Shown here: positions 43,198-55,882 of the stretch, one piece after another
How positions within the stretch are numbered: the stretch's first letter is position 1
How the letters are laid out: the number at the start of each line of letters is the position of its first letter
From: Streptomyces albus subsp. albus
GTDB taxonomy: Bacteria > Actinomycetota > Actinomycetes > Streptomycetales > Streptomycetaceae
NCBI RefSeq assembly: GCF_000719865.1
Contig: NZ_JOID01000013.1
Coordinates: 62,001-126,000 of the forward strand
Direction: 5' to 3'
Length of the DNA stretch: 64,000 bases
The notes under the pieces: model-generated
Told to the model about the DNA's origin: nothing
The model's input: the letters and a program-made list of their open reading frames with translations, nothing else
Database searches by the model: none
Position numbers and translations under genes: made by a program

Positions 43198-44474
43198 ACA
43201 TCGACCTCACGGACACCACCTCCAGCCAGATCAACTCCAGTCTGGTGAAGGCGCGCCGGGCCGCCGGCTCACCGGCCGTCGGCATGGTGCTGACCCTCAT
43301 CATCGTCACCGACGAAGGCAACCACTACGACGCGCTGAAGTCGGCCAGTCAGGCCTCCCAGGAGCATCCCTCCCGCATCCTCGTGGTCATCAAGCGGCCG
43401 GGGCGCTCGCCGCGGGACCGCAAGCTGGCCCGGCTGGACGCGGAGGTGCGGGTCGGCGGGGAGACCGGCACCAGCGAGACCGTGCTGCTGCGGCTCCACG
43501 GCGAACTGGCCCACCACGCCCACTCGGTCGTCCTGCCGCTGCTGCTGCCGGACACCCCCGTGGTCGTGTGGTGGCCGGAGGACGCGCCGGCGCACCCCAA
43601 CGAGGACCTCCTCGGCAAGCTGGCGGCCCGGCGCATCACCGACGCCTCGGCCACCGAGGACCCGGTCTCCACGCTCGCCCTGCGGGCCGAGACGTACACG
43701 CCCGGCGACACCGACCTGGCCTGGACCCGCATCACCCCGTGGCGCAGCGTCCTGGCGGCCGCCCTGGACCAGCGGCACGCGCCGGTCGAGTCGGCCGTGG
43801 TCGAGGGCGAGGCGTACAACCCCAGCAGCGAGCTGCTGGCGCTGTGGCTGGCCGACCGGCTGAAGGTGCCGGTGGCCCGCAAGGTCTCGGCGGGGCCGGG
43901 CCTGACGGCCGTACGGCTGACGACCGGTGAGGGCGAGATCTGCCTGCACCGGGCGGACGGATCCCTGGCGGCGCTCAAGATGCCGGGGCAGCCGGACCGG
44001 CATGTCGCGCTCCAGCGGCGGGAGACCTCCGAACTGATCGCGGAGGAGCTGCGGCGGCTCGACCCGGACGAGGCGTTCGCCGCCACGGTCAGGTTCGGCG
44101 CCGGGCGGCTCGGCAAGCAGACGATCCAGCCGGACACGCCGAACGGGGCGCGGACGGCGCCGGCCCCCGGGGCACCGGCGGCCGGGCGTACGGCGCCGCG
44201 GCCCGAGCCGAAGCAGGAGTCGAAGCGGGAGCCGGAGAAGCCGCCGGCCCCGGCCCCCCGGGCGCTGGAGTCCGCGCGGCCCGCGCCGCAGGGTCCGTCC
44301 GGCTCACCGGGCCCCTCGGGCTCGAAGCAGTCTTCCGGCGGGCCCGGCTCCCCGGGTACCGCCGGTGCGCCGACGCCGCCGCCTCCCCCGCCGGGGGCGC
44401 GGCCGCTGGGCGGCACCCAGCCGCCGGGGACGGATCCGGGCGGCCCGGGCCCGGCCGGGAGGCCGGCCCCGTGA
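43194..44474 (+). CDS. opcA: OpcA, glucose-6-phosphate dehydrogenase assembly/activator protein
   Basis: 426 residues. The conserved OpcA part spans about residues 1-310 (SQINSSLVKARRAAGSPAVG, HEG-type HAHSVVLPLLLPDTPVVVWW, RIDLTPWRS-like RITPWRSVLAAALDQRHA, LWLADRLKVPV). OpcA binds Zwf and is needed for its full activity. Residues 313-426 are an unusual Pro/Ala/Gly-rich, presumably disordered tail (for example PTPPPPPPGARPLGGTQPPG) not expected of the core family. ATG at 43194 overlaps the zwf stop (ATGA); its own stop overlaps the pgl start. Confidence 0.94.
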   Translation: MNIDLTDTTSSQINSSLVKARRAAGSPAVGMVLTLIIVTDEGNHYDALKSASQASQEHPSRILVVIKRPGRSPRDRKLARLDAEVRVGGETGTSETVLLRLHGELAHHAHSVVLPLLLPDTPVVVWWPEDAPAHPNEDLLGKLAARRITDASATEDPVSTLALRAETYTPGDTDLAWTRITPWRSVLAAALDQRHAPVESAVVEGEAYNPSSELLALWLADRLKVPVARKVSAGPGLTAVRLTTGEGEICLHRADGSLAALKMPGQPDRHVALQRRETSELIAEELRRLDPDEAFAATVRFGAGRLGKQTIQPDTPNGARTAPAPGAPAAGRTAPRPEPKQESKREPEKPPAPAPRALESARPAPQGPSGSPGPSGSKQSSGGPGSPGTAGAPTPPPPPPGARPLGGTQPPGTDPGGPGPAGRPAP

Positions 44475-45253
44475 GCGCTCCGCAGATCGTTGTCCACCGC
44501 GACAAGGAACTGATGGCCGGCGCGGCCGCCGCCCGGCTGATCACGAAGATCGTGGACGCCCAGTCGGCGCGCGGCTCCGCCTCGGTGGTGCTCACCGGCG
44601 GCCGGAACGGCAACGGGCTGCTGGCCGCGCTCGCCGCGTCACCGGCGCGGGACGCCGTGGACTGGTCGCGGATCGACCTGTGGTGGGGGGACGAGCGCTT
44701 CCTGCCCGCGAACGATCCGGAGCGCAACGAGGTCCAGGCCCGCGAGGCCCTGCTGGACGCGCTGCCGCTCGATCCGGCCCGGATCCATCCGATGGCCGCC
44801 TCCGACGGCCCGCACGGCTCGGACGTGGAGGCCGCGGCCGAGGCGTACGCCGCCGAGCTGGAGCGGGCGGCCGCCCCGGAGGACCACGGTCCGGTGCCCG
44901 CCTTCGACGTGCTGATGCTGGGGGTCGGCCCGGACACCCATGTGGCCTCGCTCTTCCCCGAGTTGTCGGCCGTACGGGAGACGGAGCGGACGGTGGTCGG
45001 GGTGCACGGCGCCCCCAAGCCGCCGCCGACCCGGATCACCCTGACGCTGCCCGCGATCCGCGCGGCCCGTGAGGTGTGGCTGCTGGCGGCGGGCGAGGAC
45101 AAGGCCAAGGCGGTGGCGCTCACCCTCTCCGGCGCCGGGGAGATCCAGGTGCCGGCGGCGGGCGCGTACGGGACCCGGCGCACCCTGTGGCTGCTCGACC
45201 GGGCCGCCGCGGCCGGACTGCCGCGCGAGATGTACCCGCCCGCGTCGCCCTGA
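44471..45253 (+). CDS. pgl: 6-phosphogluconolactonase
   Basis: 260 residues (DevB/Pgl family). Hydrolyses 6-phosphogluconolactone made by Zwf. Family segments are VVLTGGRNGNGLLAAL, DLWWGDERFLPANDPERN and LMLGVGPDTHVASLFPE, which surround the active site. GTG at 44471 overlaps the opcA stop (GTGA). It is the last gene of the tkt operon and is followed by a perfect hairpin. Confidence 0.95.
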   Translation: MSAPQIVVHRDKELMAGAAAARLITKIVDAQSARGSASVVLTGGRNGNGLLAALAASPARDAVDWSRIDLWWGDERFLPANDPERNEVQAREALLDALPLDPARIHPMAASDGPHGSDVEAAAEAYAAELERAAAPEDHGPVPAFDVLMLGVGPDTHVASLFPELSAVRETERTVVGVHGAPKPPPTRITLTLPAIRAAREVWLLAAGEDKAKAVALTLSGAGEIQVPAAGAYGTRRTLWLLDRAAAAGLPREMYPPASP

Positions 45254-45287
45254 CCCCCTCACGCGCGGCCCGACCGCTCGTACCCCG

Positions 45288-45326
45288 GAACGGCCCGGGA
45301 CCGTCCACCACGGTCCCGGGCCGTTC
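45288..45326. terminator. Bidirectional terminator between pgl and pgi
   Basis: GAACGGCCCGGGACCGT pairs perfectly with ACGGTCCCGGGCCGTTC (17 bp) around a 5-nt loop. It starts 35 bp after the pgl stop and ends 24 bp before the pgi stop, so it can terminate both convergent units. Confidence 0.88.
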
Positions 45327-45349
45327 TCACGCTTACCGCTCACCCGGTT

Positions 45350-47011
45350 CTAGCGGCCGCGCAGGCCGCGGTAGCGGGAGACGAGGGCGGCCGTGGAGGC
45401 GTCCAGGCCGGGCACGTCGGCCCCCTCGGTGAGAGCGGGCTCGATCCGCTTGGCCAGCACCTTGCCCAGCTCGACGCCCCACTGGTCGAAGGAGTCGATG
45501 TTCCACACCGCGCCCTGCACGAACACCTTGTGTTCGTAGAGCGCGACCAGCTGGCCGAGGACGGAGGGGTTCAGCTCCGGGGCCAGGATGGTGGTGGTGG
45601 GGTGGTTGCCGTGGAAGGTGCGGTGCGGCACCTGCTCGGCCGGCACGCCCTCCGCCTCGACCTCCTCGGCGGTCTTGCCGAAGGCCAGCGCCTGGCCCTG
45701 CGCGAAGAGATTGGCCATCAGCAGGTCGTGCTGGGCGGCCGTCCGCTCGTCGAGTTCGCCGGCCGGGCGGGCGAAGCCGATCAGGTCGGCCGGGATCATC
45801 TTGGTGCCCTGGTGCAGCAACTGGTAGTACGCGTGCTGCCCGTTGGTGCCGGGTGTGCCCCAGACGACCGGCCCGGTCTGCCAGCTCACCGGGCGGCCCT
45901 CGCGGTCCACGGACTTGCCGTTGGACTCCATGTCGAGCTGCTGGAGGTAGGCGGTGAACCGGGAGAGGTAGTGGCTGTACGGGAGCACGGCGTGCGACTG
46001 GGCGTCGTGGAAGTTGCCGTACCAGATCCCCAGCAGGCCGAGCAGCAGCGGGGCGTTCCCCTCCGGCGGGGCGCAGCGGAAGTGCTCGTCCATGAGGTGG
46101 AAGCCGGCCAGCATCTCGCGGAAGTGGTCCGGGCCGATGGCGATCATCAGCGACAGCCCGATGGCCGAGTCGTAGGAGTACCGGCCGCCGACCCAGTCCC
46201 AGAACTCGAACATGTTGGCCGGGTCGATGCCGAACTTCGCGACCTCCGAGGCGTTGGTCGACACCGCCACGAAGTGCCGGGCGACCGCCGCCTCGTCGCC
46301 GCCGAGTCCGTCCAGCAGCCAACCGCGGGCGCTGGTGGCGTTGGTGATGGTCTCGATGGTGGTGAAGGTCTTGGAGGAGATGACGAACAGCGTCGTCTCC
46401 GGGTCCAGGTCGCGCAGCGCCTCGTGCAGATCGGCGCCGTCGATGTTGGAGACGAAACGGAACGTCAGGTCCCGGTCCGTGTACGGGCGCAGCACCTCGT
46501 AGGCCATGGCCGGGCCGAGGTCTGAGCCGCCGATGCCGATGTTGACGACGGCCCGGACCGGTTTGCCGGTGTGCCCCTTCCACTGACTGGCGCGGACCTT
46601 GTTGGCGAAGACGCACATCTTGCCCAGCACGGAGTGGACGGCGGGGACCACGTTCTCCCCGTCCACCTCGATGACGGTGTCGTGCGGGGCGCGCAGCGCG
46701 GTGTGGAGCACCGCCCGGCCCTCGGTGTTGTTGATCTTCTCGCCGCGGAACATCGCGTCCCGCAGACCGGCGACCCCGGTCGCCGCCGCGAGTTCGCGCA
46801 GCAGAGCGAGCGTCTCGTCGGTCACCAGGTGCTTGGAGTAGTCCAGATGGAGGTCACCGACCTGCAGGGAGTAACGTCCGGCGCGCTCCGGGTCGTTCGC
46901 GAAGAGCTCCCGCAGCCCCACCTCCCCCAGTTTCTCCCGGTGCTGAGCCAACGCGGTCCACTCCGGCATGCGGTCCAGCCTGCCGCGGCCTTCTGCGTTC
47001 ATCTCGGACAT
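45350..47011 (-). CDS. pgi: Glucose-6-phosphate isomerase
   Basis: 553 residues, interconverts glucose-6-phosphate and fructose-6-phosphate. Signatures: [57 protein letters not shown] with catalytic Glu/His region, and the C-terminal [18 protein letters not shown]. Length matches the family. Start taken at ATG 47011; a further ATG three codons in is possible and the ribosome site (GAGAAGAAA) is weak. Placed end-to-end with the pentose phosphate operon, it closes the cycle between glycolysis and the oxidative branch. Confidence 0.95.
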   Translation of the reverse strand: MSEMNAEGRGRLDRMPEWTALAQHREKLGEVGLRELFANDPERAGRYSLQVGDLHLDYSKHLVTDETLALLRELAAATGVAGLRDAMFRGEKINNTEGRAVLHTALRAPHDTVIEVDGENVVPAVHSVLGKMCVFANKVRASQWKGHTGKPVRAVVNIGIGGSDLGPAMAYEVLRPYTDRDLTFRFVSNIDGADLHEALRDLDPETTLFVISSKTFTTIETITNATSARGWLLDGLGGDEAAVARHFVAVSTNASEVAKFGIDPANMFEFWDWVGGRYSYDSAIGLSLMIAIGPDHFREMLAGFHLMDEHFRCAPPEGNAPLLLGLLGIWYGNFHDAQSHAVLPYSHYLSRFTAYLQQLDMESNGKSVDREGRPVSWQTGPVVWGTPGTNGQHAYYQLLHQGTKMIPADLIGFARPAGELDERTAAQHDLLMANLFAQGQALAFGKTAEEVEAEGVPAEQVPHRTFHGNHPTTTILAPELNPSVLGQLVALYEHKVFVQGAVWNIDSFDQWGVELGKVLAKRIEPALTEGADVPGLDASTAALVSRYRGLRGR

Positions 47012-47062
47012 CGACCCATTTCTTCTCGTACGAGCCCCCACTGCGTCTCCCAACCTAAGGGA

Positions 47063-48409
47063 TCACACGGCGGCAGGAGGCGTCTCCCCGCTGTCCGGGG
47101 CGCGGAGCGCCGGTATCAAGGCCAGTACGCCGAGCGCGAAGAGACCCGCGGTCAGCAGCGCGGGCGCGTTCAGCCCCCACACCCCGGCGGCCGCGCCGCC
47201 CAGCACGGCGCCGAGCGGGGCGCTGCCGGTGGACAGGGTGCGGCCGGCGGCGCTCACCCGTCCGAGCATCCCGGCCGGGCTGCGCTGCTGCAGCATCGTC
47301 ACCTCGGTGACGTTCCAGATCATGCCGAGGAGGCCGAAGACGCCCAGGGCTGCCAGGGCCGCGGGCAGACCGCGGACCGTTCCGAGCACGACCAGACAGC
47401 CGATCTGCAGGACGAGGCCGTGGAACAGGGCACGGGCCTGCCCGATGCGGCGGGTGACCCACCCGGCGACCAGTCCGCCCACGACGCTGCCGACGCCGTA
47501 GGCCGTCAGGACGGCGGCGTAACCGGCCTCGCCCGCGTCCAGCCAGCCCGTCACATGGAGCACCAGTGTCGCGATCAGGGCGCCCATGCCCACGCTGGAC
47601 AGCGCGTTCGCGAGGCACAGCGACCGCAGCACCCGGTCCCGCCACAGGGCCCGCACGCCCTCAGCGATGTCCCGGCGGAGGGTCTGCCCCCGGGACCTCG
47701 GTGCCCGTTCGGGCGCGGTGACGCGCAGGGAGGCGATGAGCGCCGCGGCCGCCAGATACGTCGCGGCGTCGGTGGCATAGGGCACGGCCGCCCCGAGCGC
47801 CAGGGCCGCCGGCACCAGGGGTGCGGCGACGAAGGAGCCCGCGATCTGCTGGCCGGTCATCAGCCGGGCGTTGGCCGAGGAGAGCGCGGAGCCGGGGACG
47901 ACGGAGGGCAGCAGGGCCGTGGCCGCGTTGTCGAAGAGGGTCTGGAGGGTGGCGAGCGCGAAGGCCAGCGCGATCAGCAGCGCGATCGTCGCGAGGCCGA
48001 GGGCGACGGCCACCGCGAAGGCGCCCATCAGCACGCCCCGGAGGACGTCCACGGACCACATGGCGCGGCGCTGGTCCACCCTGTCCGCGACGGCCCCGCC
48101 GAGCAGCCCGAAGAGCAGCCAGGGGAGGAATCCGGCGGCGGTCACCAGGGAGACGAGCACGGGATCGTCCGTGAGCCGCACGGCGAGCAGCGGCAGCGCC
48201 GCCCCGCGCAGGGCGTCTCCGAAGCGGGACAGCACCGCGGCCGTCCACAGCCGCCCGTACCCGCCCCGCCAGGCGGGCACCGCCGGGGCGGCCTCACCCG
48301 CCGCCCCCGTCGTCACGGCTCCGGCTCCCGCGGCCGTGCCCCCGTCCGCATCCCCGCCCGTGCCCCGGCCCGTGTCCGTGCCCGTGTCCGTGCCCGTGTG
48401 CGCCGTCAT
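47063..48409 (-). CDS. MFS transporter (multidrug/siderophore-exporter-like)
   Basis: About 448 residues with roughly twelve membrane helices. The loop 2-3 signature is visible as GGAVADRVDQRRAMWSVDVL and repeated weakly as AGWVTRRIGQARALFHGL. The overall pattern (RFGDALRGAALPLLAVRLTD at the start, IWNVTEVTMLQQRSPAGMLG near helix 10) resembles the EntS/MFS_3 exporter group. Its N-terminus is a Thr/Gly/Asp-rich hydrophilic stretch encoded by a 12-bp tandem repeat. ATG at 48409 is used; GTG at 48439 is also possible. It follows pgi's upstream region; substrate unknown. Confidence 0.85.
   Translation of the reverse strand: MTAHTGTDTGTDTGRGTGGDADGGTAAGAGAVTTGAAGEAAPAVPAWRGGYGRLWTAAVLSRFGDALRGAALPLLAVRLTDDPVLVSLVTAAGFLPWLLFGLLGGAVADRVDQRRAMWSVDVLRGVLMGAFAVAVALGLATIALLIALAFALATLQTLFDNAATALLPSVVPGSALSSANARLMTGQQIAGSFVAAPLVPAALALGAAVPYATDAATYLAAAALIASLRVTAPERAPRSRGQTLRRDIAEGVRALWRDRVLRSLCLANALSSVGMGALIATLVLHVTGWLDAGEAGYAAVLTAYGVGSVVGGLVAGWVTRRIGQARALFHGLVLQIGCLVVLGTVRGLPAALAALGVFGLLGMIWNVTEVTMLQQRSPAGMLGRVSAAGRTLSTGSAPLGAVLGGAAAGVWGLNAPALLTAGLFALGVLALIPALRAPDSGETPPAAV
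48371..48400. repeat. 12-bp tandem repeat in the 5' end of the MFS gene
   Basis: Two exact copies of cgtgtccgtgcc (48371-48382, 48383-48394) and a partial third encode the repetitive GTDTG stretch of the transporter's N-terminus. Confidence 0.7.
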
Positions 48410-48586
48410 CGCACGCCCCCGCCGTCCGCCCGCCGTCACCGGCCCCGTGGTGTCTTCCGTACGCCGGAGAACCTAGCCGCGGGCACTGACAACGACATCG
48501 GGAGCATGCCTCATCCGGTGTCCCGGGATGCCGGAGACCCGGGCCTCAGACGCATTCGGAAGGTTCCGCGGGGCGACGGGCGGCAA

Positions 48587-48625
48587 ACGGCCCGGCCGCC
48601 AGGGGTCGCCTGGCGGCCGGGCCGT
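48587..48625 (-). terminator. Terminator of rbpA
   Basis: ACGGCCCGGCCGCCAGG and CCTGGCGGCCGGGCCGT form a perfect 17-bp stem around a 5-nt loop, about 35 bp downstream of the rbpA stop. Confidence 0.85.
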
Positions 48626-48660
48626 GGAAGGTCGTGCTGCCGGTGTTCGCGCGGGGGTTT

Positions 48661-48996
48661 TCAGATCTCGCCGCGGAGCTTGGCCAGCGCCTCGGCGAGG
48701 ATCGCCTCGCCGTCGGCGTCGCTGCGCCGTTCCCGCACATACGCGAGATGGGTCTTGTACGGCTCGGTGCGCGGCGGGTCCGGCGGGTTCTCCCGGTCCT
48801 GACCGGCGGGGAAGCCACAGCGCGGGCAGTCCCAGGTGTCGGGGACCTGCGCGTCGCTGGCGAAGCTCGGCTGCGTCTCGTGCCCGTTCGAGCACCAGAA
48901 GGAGATGCGGAGGCGCGGGGCGGACTCGCCCCGCTCGGCCTCCCCCATCGGCCCCGCGCCGACCCGGCTTCCACGGATCGCGTTGCCACTTGCCAC
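48661..48996 (-). CDS. rbpA: RNA polymerase-binding protein RbpA
   Basis: 111 residues. RbpA is an actinobacteria-only factor that binds RNA polymerase and group 1/2 sigma factors and stabilises open complexes. The N-terminal tail MASGNAIRGSRVGAGPMGEA and the core with metal-site residues C35, H39, C57 and C60 (WCSNGHE, WDCPRCGFPAG) are present. The C-terminal sigma-interaction region ERRSDADGEAILAEALAKLR completes it. GTG start at 48996 with GGGAG 8 nt upstream. It is monocistronic with its own terminator. Confidence 0.95.
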   Translation of the reverse strand: MASGNAIRGSRVGAGPMGEAERGESAPRLRISFWCSNGHETQPSFASDAQVPDTWDCPRCGFPAGQDRENPPDPPRTEPYKTHLAYVRERRSDADGEAILAEALAKLRGEI

Positions 48997-49061
48997 GGTC
49001 GTAACTCCCTGCGTGATGGTGCTGCGAAGCATCGGTAGGCAGTTCAGCTACCGGGCGCCCC

Positions 49062-49089
49062 AGTCTATGCAAGGCCCAACGCGCGTCCA
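49062..49089 (-). promoter_or_regulatory. Candidate promoter of rbpA
   Basis: On the minus strand TGGACG (49089-49084) and TAGACT (49067-49062) are 16 bp apart, a moderate match to the vegetative pattern, about 65 bp upstream of the rbpA start. In S. coelicolor rbpA is also under the thiol-stress sigma factor SigR; no clear SigR site was found here by eye. Confidence 0.35.
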
Positions 49090-49156
49090 GTGGCCGGAGT
49101 TACAAAATCCGCCCCGCGGACGCAAGCCCATGATAGGCCGCGAACACGACGATCTG

Positions 49157-49393
49157 TCAGCTGTCCAGCTTCATCAGGATGCCCAGAGCGACGATGCAGA
49201 CGAACCAGAGAAGCCCGATCACCACGGTGATGCGGTCGAGGTTGCGCTCGGCCACCGAGGATCCGCCGACGGAGGACTGCATGCCGCCGCCGAACATGTC
49301 GGACAGACCGCCGCCCTTCCCCTTGTGCATGAGCACCAGCATCATCAGCAGACCGCTGAAGATGATCAGGGCGATCGAGAACCCCATAACCAC
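49157..49393 (-). CDS. secG: Preprotein translocase subunit SecG
   Basis: 78-residue membrane protein of the SecYEG channel. Two membrane helices (GFSIALIIFSGLLMMLVLMH and ITVVIGLLWFVCIVALGILM) flank the conserved cytoplasmic loop HKGKGGGLSDMFGGG. GTG at 49393 gives MVMGFS; ATG at 49387 would remove two residues. It lies 124 bp after tpiA and probably shares its transcript. Confidence 0.93.
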   Translation of the reverse strand: MVMGFSIALIIFSGLLMMLVLMHKGKGGGLSDMFGGGMQSSVGGSSVAERNLDRITVVIGLLWFVCIVALGILMKLDS

Positions 49394-49516
49394 GACTGGA
49401 CCAACTCTCTCGGGCTTGACGGCTGACTGCGACAGTTCGGGGGCCGGCGGCTCGCGCCGTCCCGGCCCCCGACAGAGTACGCCGGACTGTGCTGTCCGGC
49501 CTACTTCCCGGTCTCT

Positions 49517-50305
<789 letters not shown>

Positions 50306-50311
50306 GCGGGG

Positions 50312-51514
50312 TCAGTCCTCCAGTGCGGCGAGGCCGGGGAGCGTCTTGCCCTCGAGGTACTCGAGGCTCGCGCCACCGCCGGTCGAAATGTGGCCGAAAG
50401 CGTTCTCGTCGAAGCCCAGTTGCCGGACGGCGGCGGCGGAGTCGCCACCGCCGACGACGGAGAAGGCCGGGCTGTCGATGAGCGCCTGGGCGACCGCGCG
50501 GGTGCCCTCGGCGTAATCCGGGTGCTCGAAGACGCCCATCGGGCCGTTCCAGAAGACGGTGGCCGCGTCGGCGAGCTTCGAGGCGAAGAGCTTACGGGTC
50601 TCCGGGCCGATGTCCAGGCCCTGCAGATCGGCCGGGATGGCGTCCCCGGAGACCGTGACCGGGTTGGCCGGGGCCTTCGCGTGCAGGTCCGGGAACTCCG
50701 CGGCCGCCAGCACGTCGACGGGGAGCACGAACTCCACGCCCTGCTCCTTCGCCCGCGAGAGGTACTCCCGGACGGCCGGGATCTGGTCCTCCTGCAGCAG
50801 CGAGCCGCCGATCTCGTACCCCTGGGCCTTGAGGAAGGTGTACGCCATGCCGCCGCCGATCAGGATGCGGTCGGCCTTGCCCAGCAGGTGGTCGATCACG
50901 CCGAGCTTGTCGGAGACCTTGGCCCCGCCGAGCACGACGGCGTACGGCCGCTTGACGTCCTCGGTGAGCTTCTTGAGGACGCCGACCTCGGTGGCGATGA
51001 GGCCGCCCGCGGCGTGCGGGAGGCGCGCCGGGAGGTCGTAGACGGAGGCGTGCTTGCGGTGCACCGCGCCGAAGCCGTCACCGACGTAGAGGTCGGCGAG
51101 GGCGGCGAGCCGGTCGGCGAAGGCGCCGCGCTCGGCGTCGTCCTTGCTGGTCTCCCCCGGGTTGAAGCGCAGGTTCTCCAGGACGGCGACCTGGCCGCCG
51201 GCGAGGCCCTCCACGGTGGAGCGTGCGCCGTCGTCCACGGTGTCGGACGCGAACGCCACGTCCCGGCCCAGCAGTTCACCGAGGCGCGCGGCCGCGGGGG
51301 CGAGGGAGAACTTCGGGTCCGGGGCGCCCTTGGGACGACCCAGATGGGAGGCGACGATCACCTTGGCGCCCGCTTCGGCGAGCCGGGCGATCGTCGGGAG
51401 GACGGCGCGGATGCGGCCGTCATCGGTGATGGTGGTGCCGTCGAGCGGCACGTTGAGGTCGGCGCGGACGAAGACCCGCTTGCCCGCCACCTGGAGGTCG
51501 TCGATCGTCTTCAT
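50312..51514 (-). CDS. pgk: Phosphoglycerate kinase
   Basis: 400 residues, makes ATP from 1,3-bisphosphoglycerate. N-terminal substrate domain: [20 protein letters not shown] and [12 protein letters not shown]-terminal nucleotide domain: [18 protein letters not shown] and the glycine loop [15 protein letters not shown], ending [26 protein letters not shown] precedes the ATG. Separated from gap by 111 bp holding a strong hairpin. Confidence 0.97.
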   Translation of the reverse strand: MKTIDDLQVAGKRVFVRADLNVPLDGTTITDDGRIRAVLPTIARLAEAGAKVIVASHLGRPKGAPDPKFSLAPAAARLGELLGRDVAFASDTVDDGARSTVEGLAGGQVAVLENLRFNPGETSKDDAERGAFADRLAALADLYVGDGFGAVHRKHASVYDLPARLPHAAGGLIATEVGVLKKLTEDVKRPYAVVLGGAKVSDKLGVIDHLLGKADRILIGGGMAYTFLKAQGYEIGGSLLQEDQIPAVREYLSRAKEQGVEFVLPVDVLAAAEFPDLHAKAPANPVTVSGDAIPADLQGLDIGPETRKLFASKLADAATVFWNGPMGVFEHPDYAEGTRAVAQALIDSPAFSVVGGGDSAAAVRQLGFDENAFGHISTGGGASLEYLEGKTLPGLAALED

Positions 51515-51554
51515 GAGGGGACTCCTTGTGAACCCGTGAGCCGGGTGCCTGATC

Positions 51555-51597
51555 AGGCAGCAGGGCCCGCGCGTTACGGCCGCGGGCCCTGCTGCCT
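51555..51597 (-). terminator. Strong hairpin between gap and pgk
   Basis: AGGCAGCAGGGCCCGCG and CGCGGGCCCTGCTGCCT form a perfect 17-bp stem around a 9-nt loop. It follows the gap stop by about 29 bp and precedes the pgk start by about 41 bp. It may fully or partly terminate the gap transcript. Confidence 0.75.
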
Positions 51598-51625
51598 CAT
51601 GTCGAGCTGTCCGGTGCGGCGGTGA

Positions 51626-53873
<2,248 letters not shown>

Positions 53874-53883
<10 letters not shown>

Positions 53884-54956
53884 GGGCCGATCCTTCCATG
53901 CATCCTGAAAATCCGGTCGTACGCGGCGGCCAGCAGCTCGGGGTCGTGCCGGGCCGAGCTGTCCGGCGCGGCCACCGGCGCCAGTTCGACCGCGCCGCCG
54001 AGCCGCTCGGCGGCTTCGGTGAGACTGTCCCGGTCGGGCACGGCGGCCTCGTCGGCCAGCACCACGTCGAAGGCGAGTTTAGGTGCGTGTCGGGCCAAAA
54101 CCTCCAAATGACGCTGCGGGGAGAAGCCGTCGGTTTCGCCGGGCTGCGGCGCGAGGTTCAGCGAGAGCACGCGGCGGGCCTTGGTCTCCGTCAGCGCGTC
54201 GAGCAGCTCGGGGACCAGCAGATGCGGGATCACGGAGGAGAACCAGGACCCGGGGCCGAGCACCACCCAGTCCGCGTCGAGCACCGCCTCGACGGCCTCC
54301 GGCACCGCGGGCGGGTCGGCCGGGACGAGGTGCACGGACTGCACCTCGCCGCGGGTGAGCGCGACGGTGGCCTGGCCGCGGACGGTGTCCACGTCCTCCG
54401 GGCGGGCCGGGTCGTGGCCCCGGACCAGGGCCTCCAGCTCCAGCGGGACCGCCGACATGGGCAGCACCCGGCCGTGCGCCCCGAGCAGCCGGCCGACCCA
54501 CTCCAGGGCCTGGACGTGGTCGCCGAGCTGCTCCCAGAGGGCGACGATCAGCAGATTGCCCACGGCGTGGCCCTGGAGGTCCCCCTCGCCCGCGAAGCGG
54601 TGCTGGACGACGCGGGCCCAGGTCTGGCCCCATTCGTCGTCCCCGCAGAGCGCCGCGAGGGCCTTGCGCAGATCACCCGGCGGGAGCACGCCGAGTTCGT
54701 CGCGGAGCCGGCCGCTGGAACCGCCGTCGTCGGCGACGGTGACGACGGCCGTCAGGTCGCCGGTGATCCGGCGGAGCGCGGCGAGCGAGGCGGACAGCCC
54801 GTGCCCGCCGCCGAGCGCGACGACCTTGGGGTTCGTCCCCCGCCGCCGCACGGTGTGGCCGGCGCGGGCTGCGGTGTGGCCGGCGCGCGCCGGCATCAGC
54901 CGCCGGACCCGTCCGCCCAGCCGGGAACCGGGCTCGGGCTGCCGCGGGCTTCTCAC
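53874..54956 (-). CDS. yvcK: YvcK/CofD-like protein (gluconeogenesis factor family)
   Basis: 360 residues. The family, related to CofD transferases and binding UDP-sugars in Bacillus, affects cell shape and carbon metabolism. Motifs: [52 protein letters not shown] and [12 protein letters not shown] at 54956 forms a GTGA overlap with the rapZ stop, which decides the start; it adds an Arg/Gly-rich N-terminal tail containing two copies of ARAGHT. Internal ATG at 54896 is an alternative. Confidence 0.92.
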
Positions 54957-55882
54957 TCGCGCCCCATGTCCCGGTGGACCACCACGGTCTCCACACCTTC
55001 GGCGGCCAGGCGGGCGGCGAGCTTCTCGGACATCGCGACACTGCGGTGCTTGCCGCCCGTGCAGCCGACGGCGACGGTCACGTAGCGCTTGCCCTCGCGG
55101 CGGTAGCCGGCGGCGATGAGCTGGAGCAACTCGGTGTAGCGGTCCAGGAACTCCTTGGCGCCGGGCTGGTTGAAGACGTAGCCGGACACCTCCTCGTTGA
55201 GGCCGGTGAAGGGGCGCAGCTCCGGGACCCAGTGCGGGTTGGGCAGGAAGCGGCAGTCGACGACGAGGTCGGCGTCGACCGGGAGGCCGTACTTGTAGCC
55301 GAAGGACATGACCGTGGCCCGCAGCTCGGGCTCCTCGCCGCCGGCGAACTGGGCGTCCATCTTGGCGCGCAGCTCGTGGACGTTGAGGCTGGAGGTGTCG
55401 ATGACGAGGTCCGCGTCGCCGCGCAGCTCGCGTAGCAGGTCCCGCTCGGCGGCGATGCCGTCGACGATCCGGCCGGAGCCCTGCAGCGGATGCGGGCGGC
55501 GGACGGATTCGAAGCGCCGTACGAGGGCGTCGTCGGACGCCTCCAGGAAGATCACCCGGCGCTTGACGTTCTTGGCCTCCAGATCGGCGAGCGACTGGCG
55601 GAGGCTGTCGAAGAAGCCGCGGCCGCGGACGTCGACGACGACGGCGATCCGTGCGACGTTCCCCTGCGAGCGCGCGCCCAGGTCCACCATGGTGGGGATC
55701 AGCGCCGGGGGGAGGTTGTCCACCACGAACCAGCCGAGGTCCTCCAGGCACTTCGCCGCGGTGCTGCGGCCGGCCCCGGACATGCCGGAGATGATGACCA
55801 GCTCGGGGATGGCGGCCGCGTCGACCGCGTCCGCCGTGGTGCCCGTACTCACCTGAGCTTCTTCTCCTTCGTGTCCGTTCAT
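54953..55882 (-). CDS. rapZ: RapZ-family nucleotide-binding protein
   Basis: 309 residues. P-loop at [20 protein letters not shown] (about residues 29-48; the Lys of the usual GKS is Arg, GRS), Walker B-like [11 protein letters not shown], and the conserved C-terminal half with [29 protein letters not shown] and [17 protein letters not shown]. In E. coli RapZ steers RNase E to small RNAs of amino-sugar control; the actinobacterial role is unclear. Its ATG overlaps the uvrC stop (ATGA) and its stop overlaps the yvcK start. Confidence 0.93.
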   Translation of the reverse strand: MNGHEGEEAQVSTGTTADAVDAAAIPELVIISGMSGAGRSTAAKCLEDLGWFVVDNLPPALIPTMVDLGARSQGNVARIAVVVDVRGRGFFDSLRQSLADLEAKNVKRRVIFLEASDDALVRRFESVRRPHPLQGSGRIVDGIAAERDLLRELRGDADLVIDTSSLNVHELRAKMDAQFAGGEEPELRATVMSFGYKYGLPVDADLVVDCRFLPNPHWVPELRPFTGLNEEVSGYVFNQPGAKEFLDRYTELLQLIAAGYRREGKRYVTVAVGCTGGKHRSVAMSEKLAARLAAEGVETVVVHRDMGRE

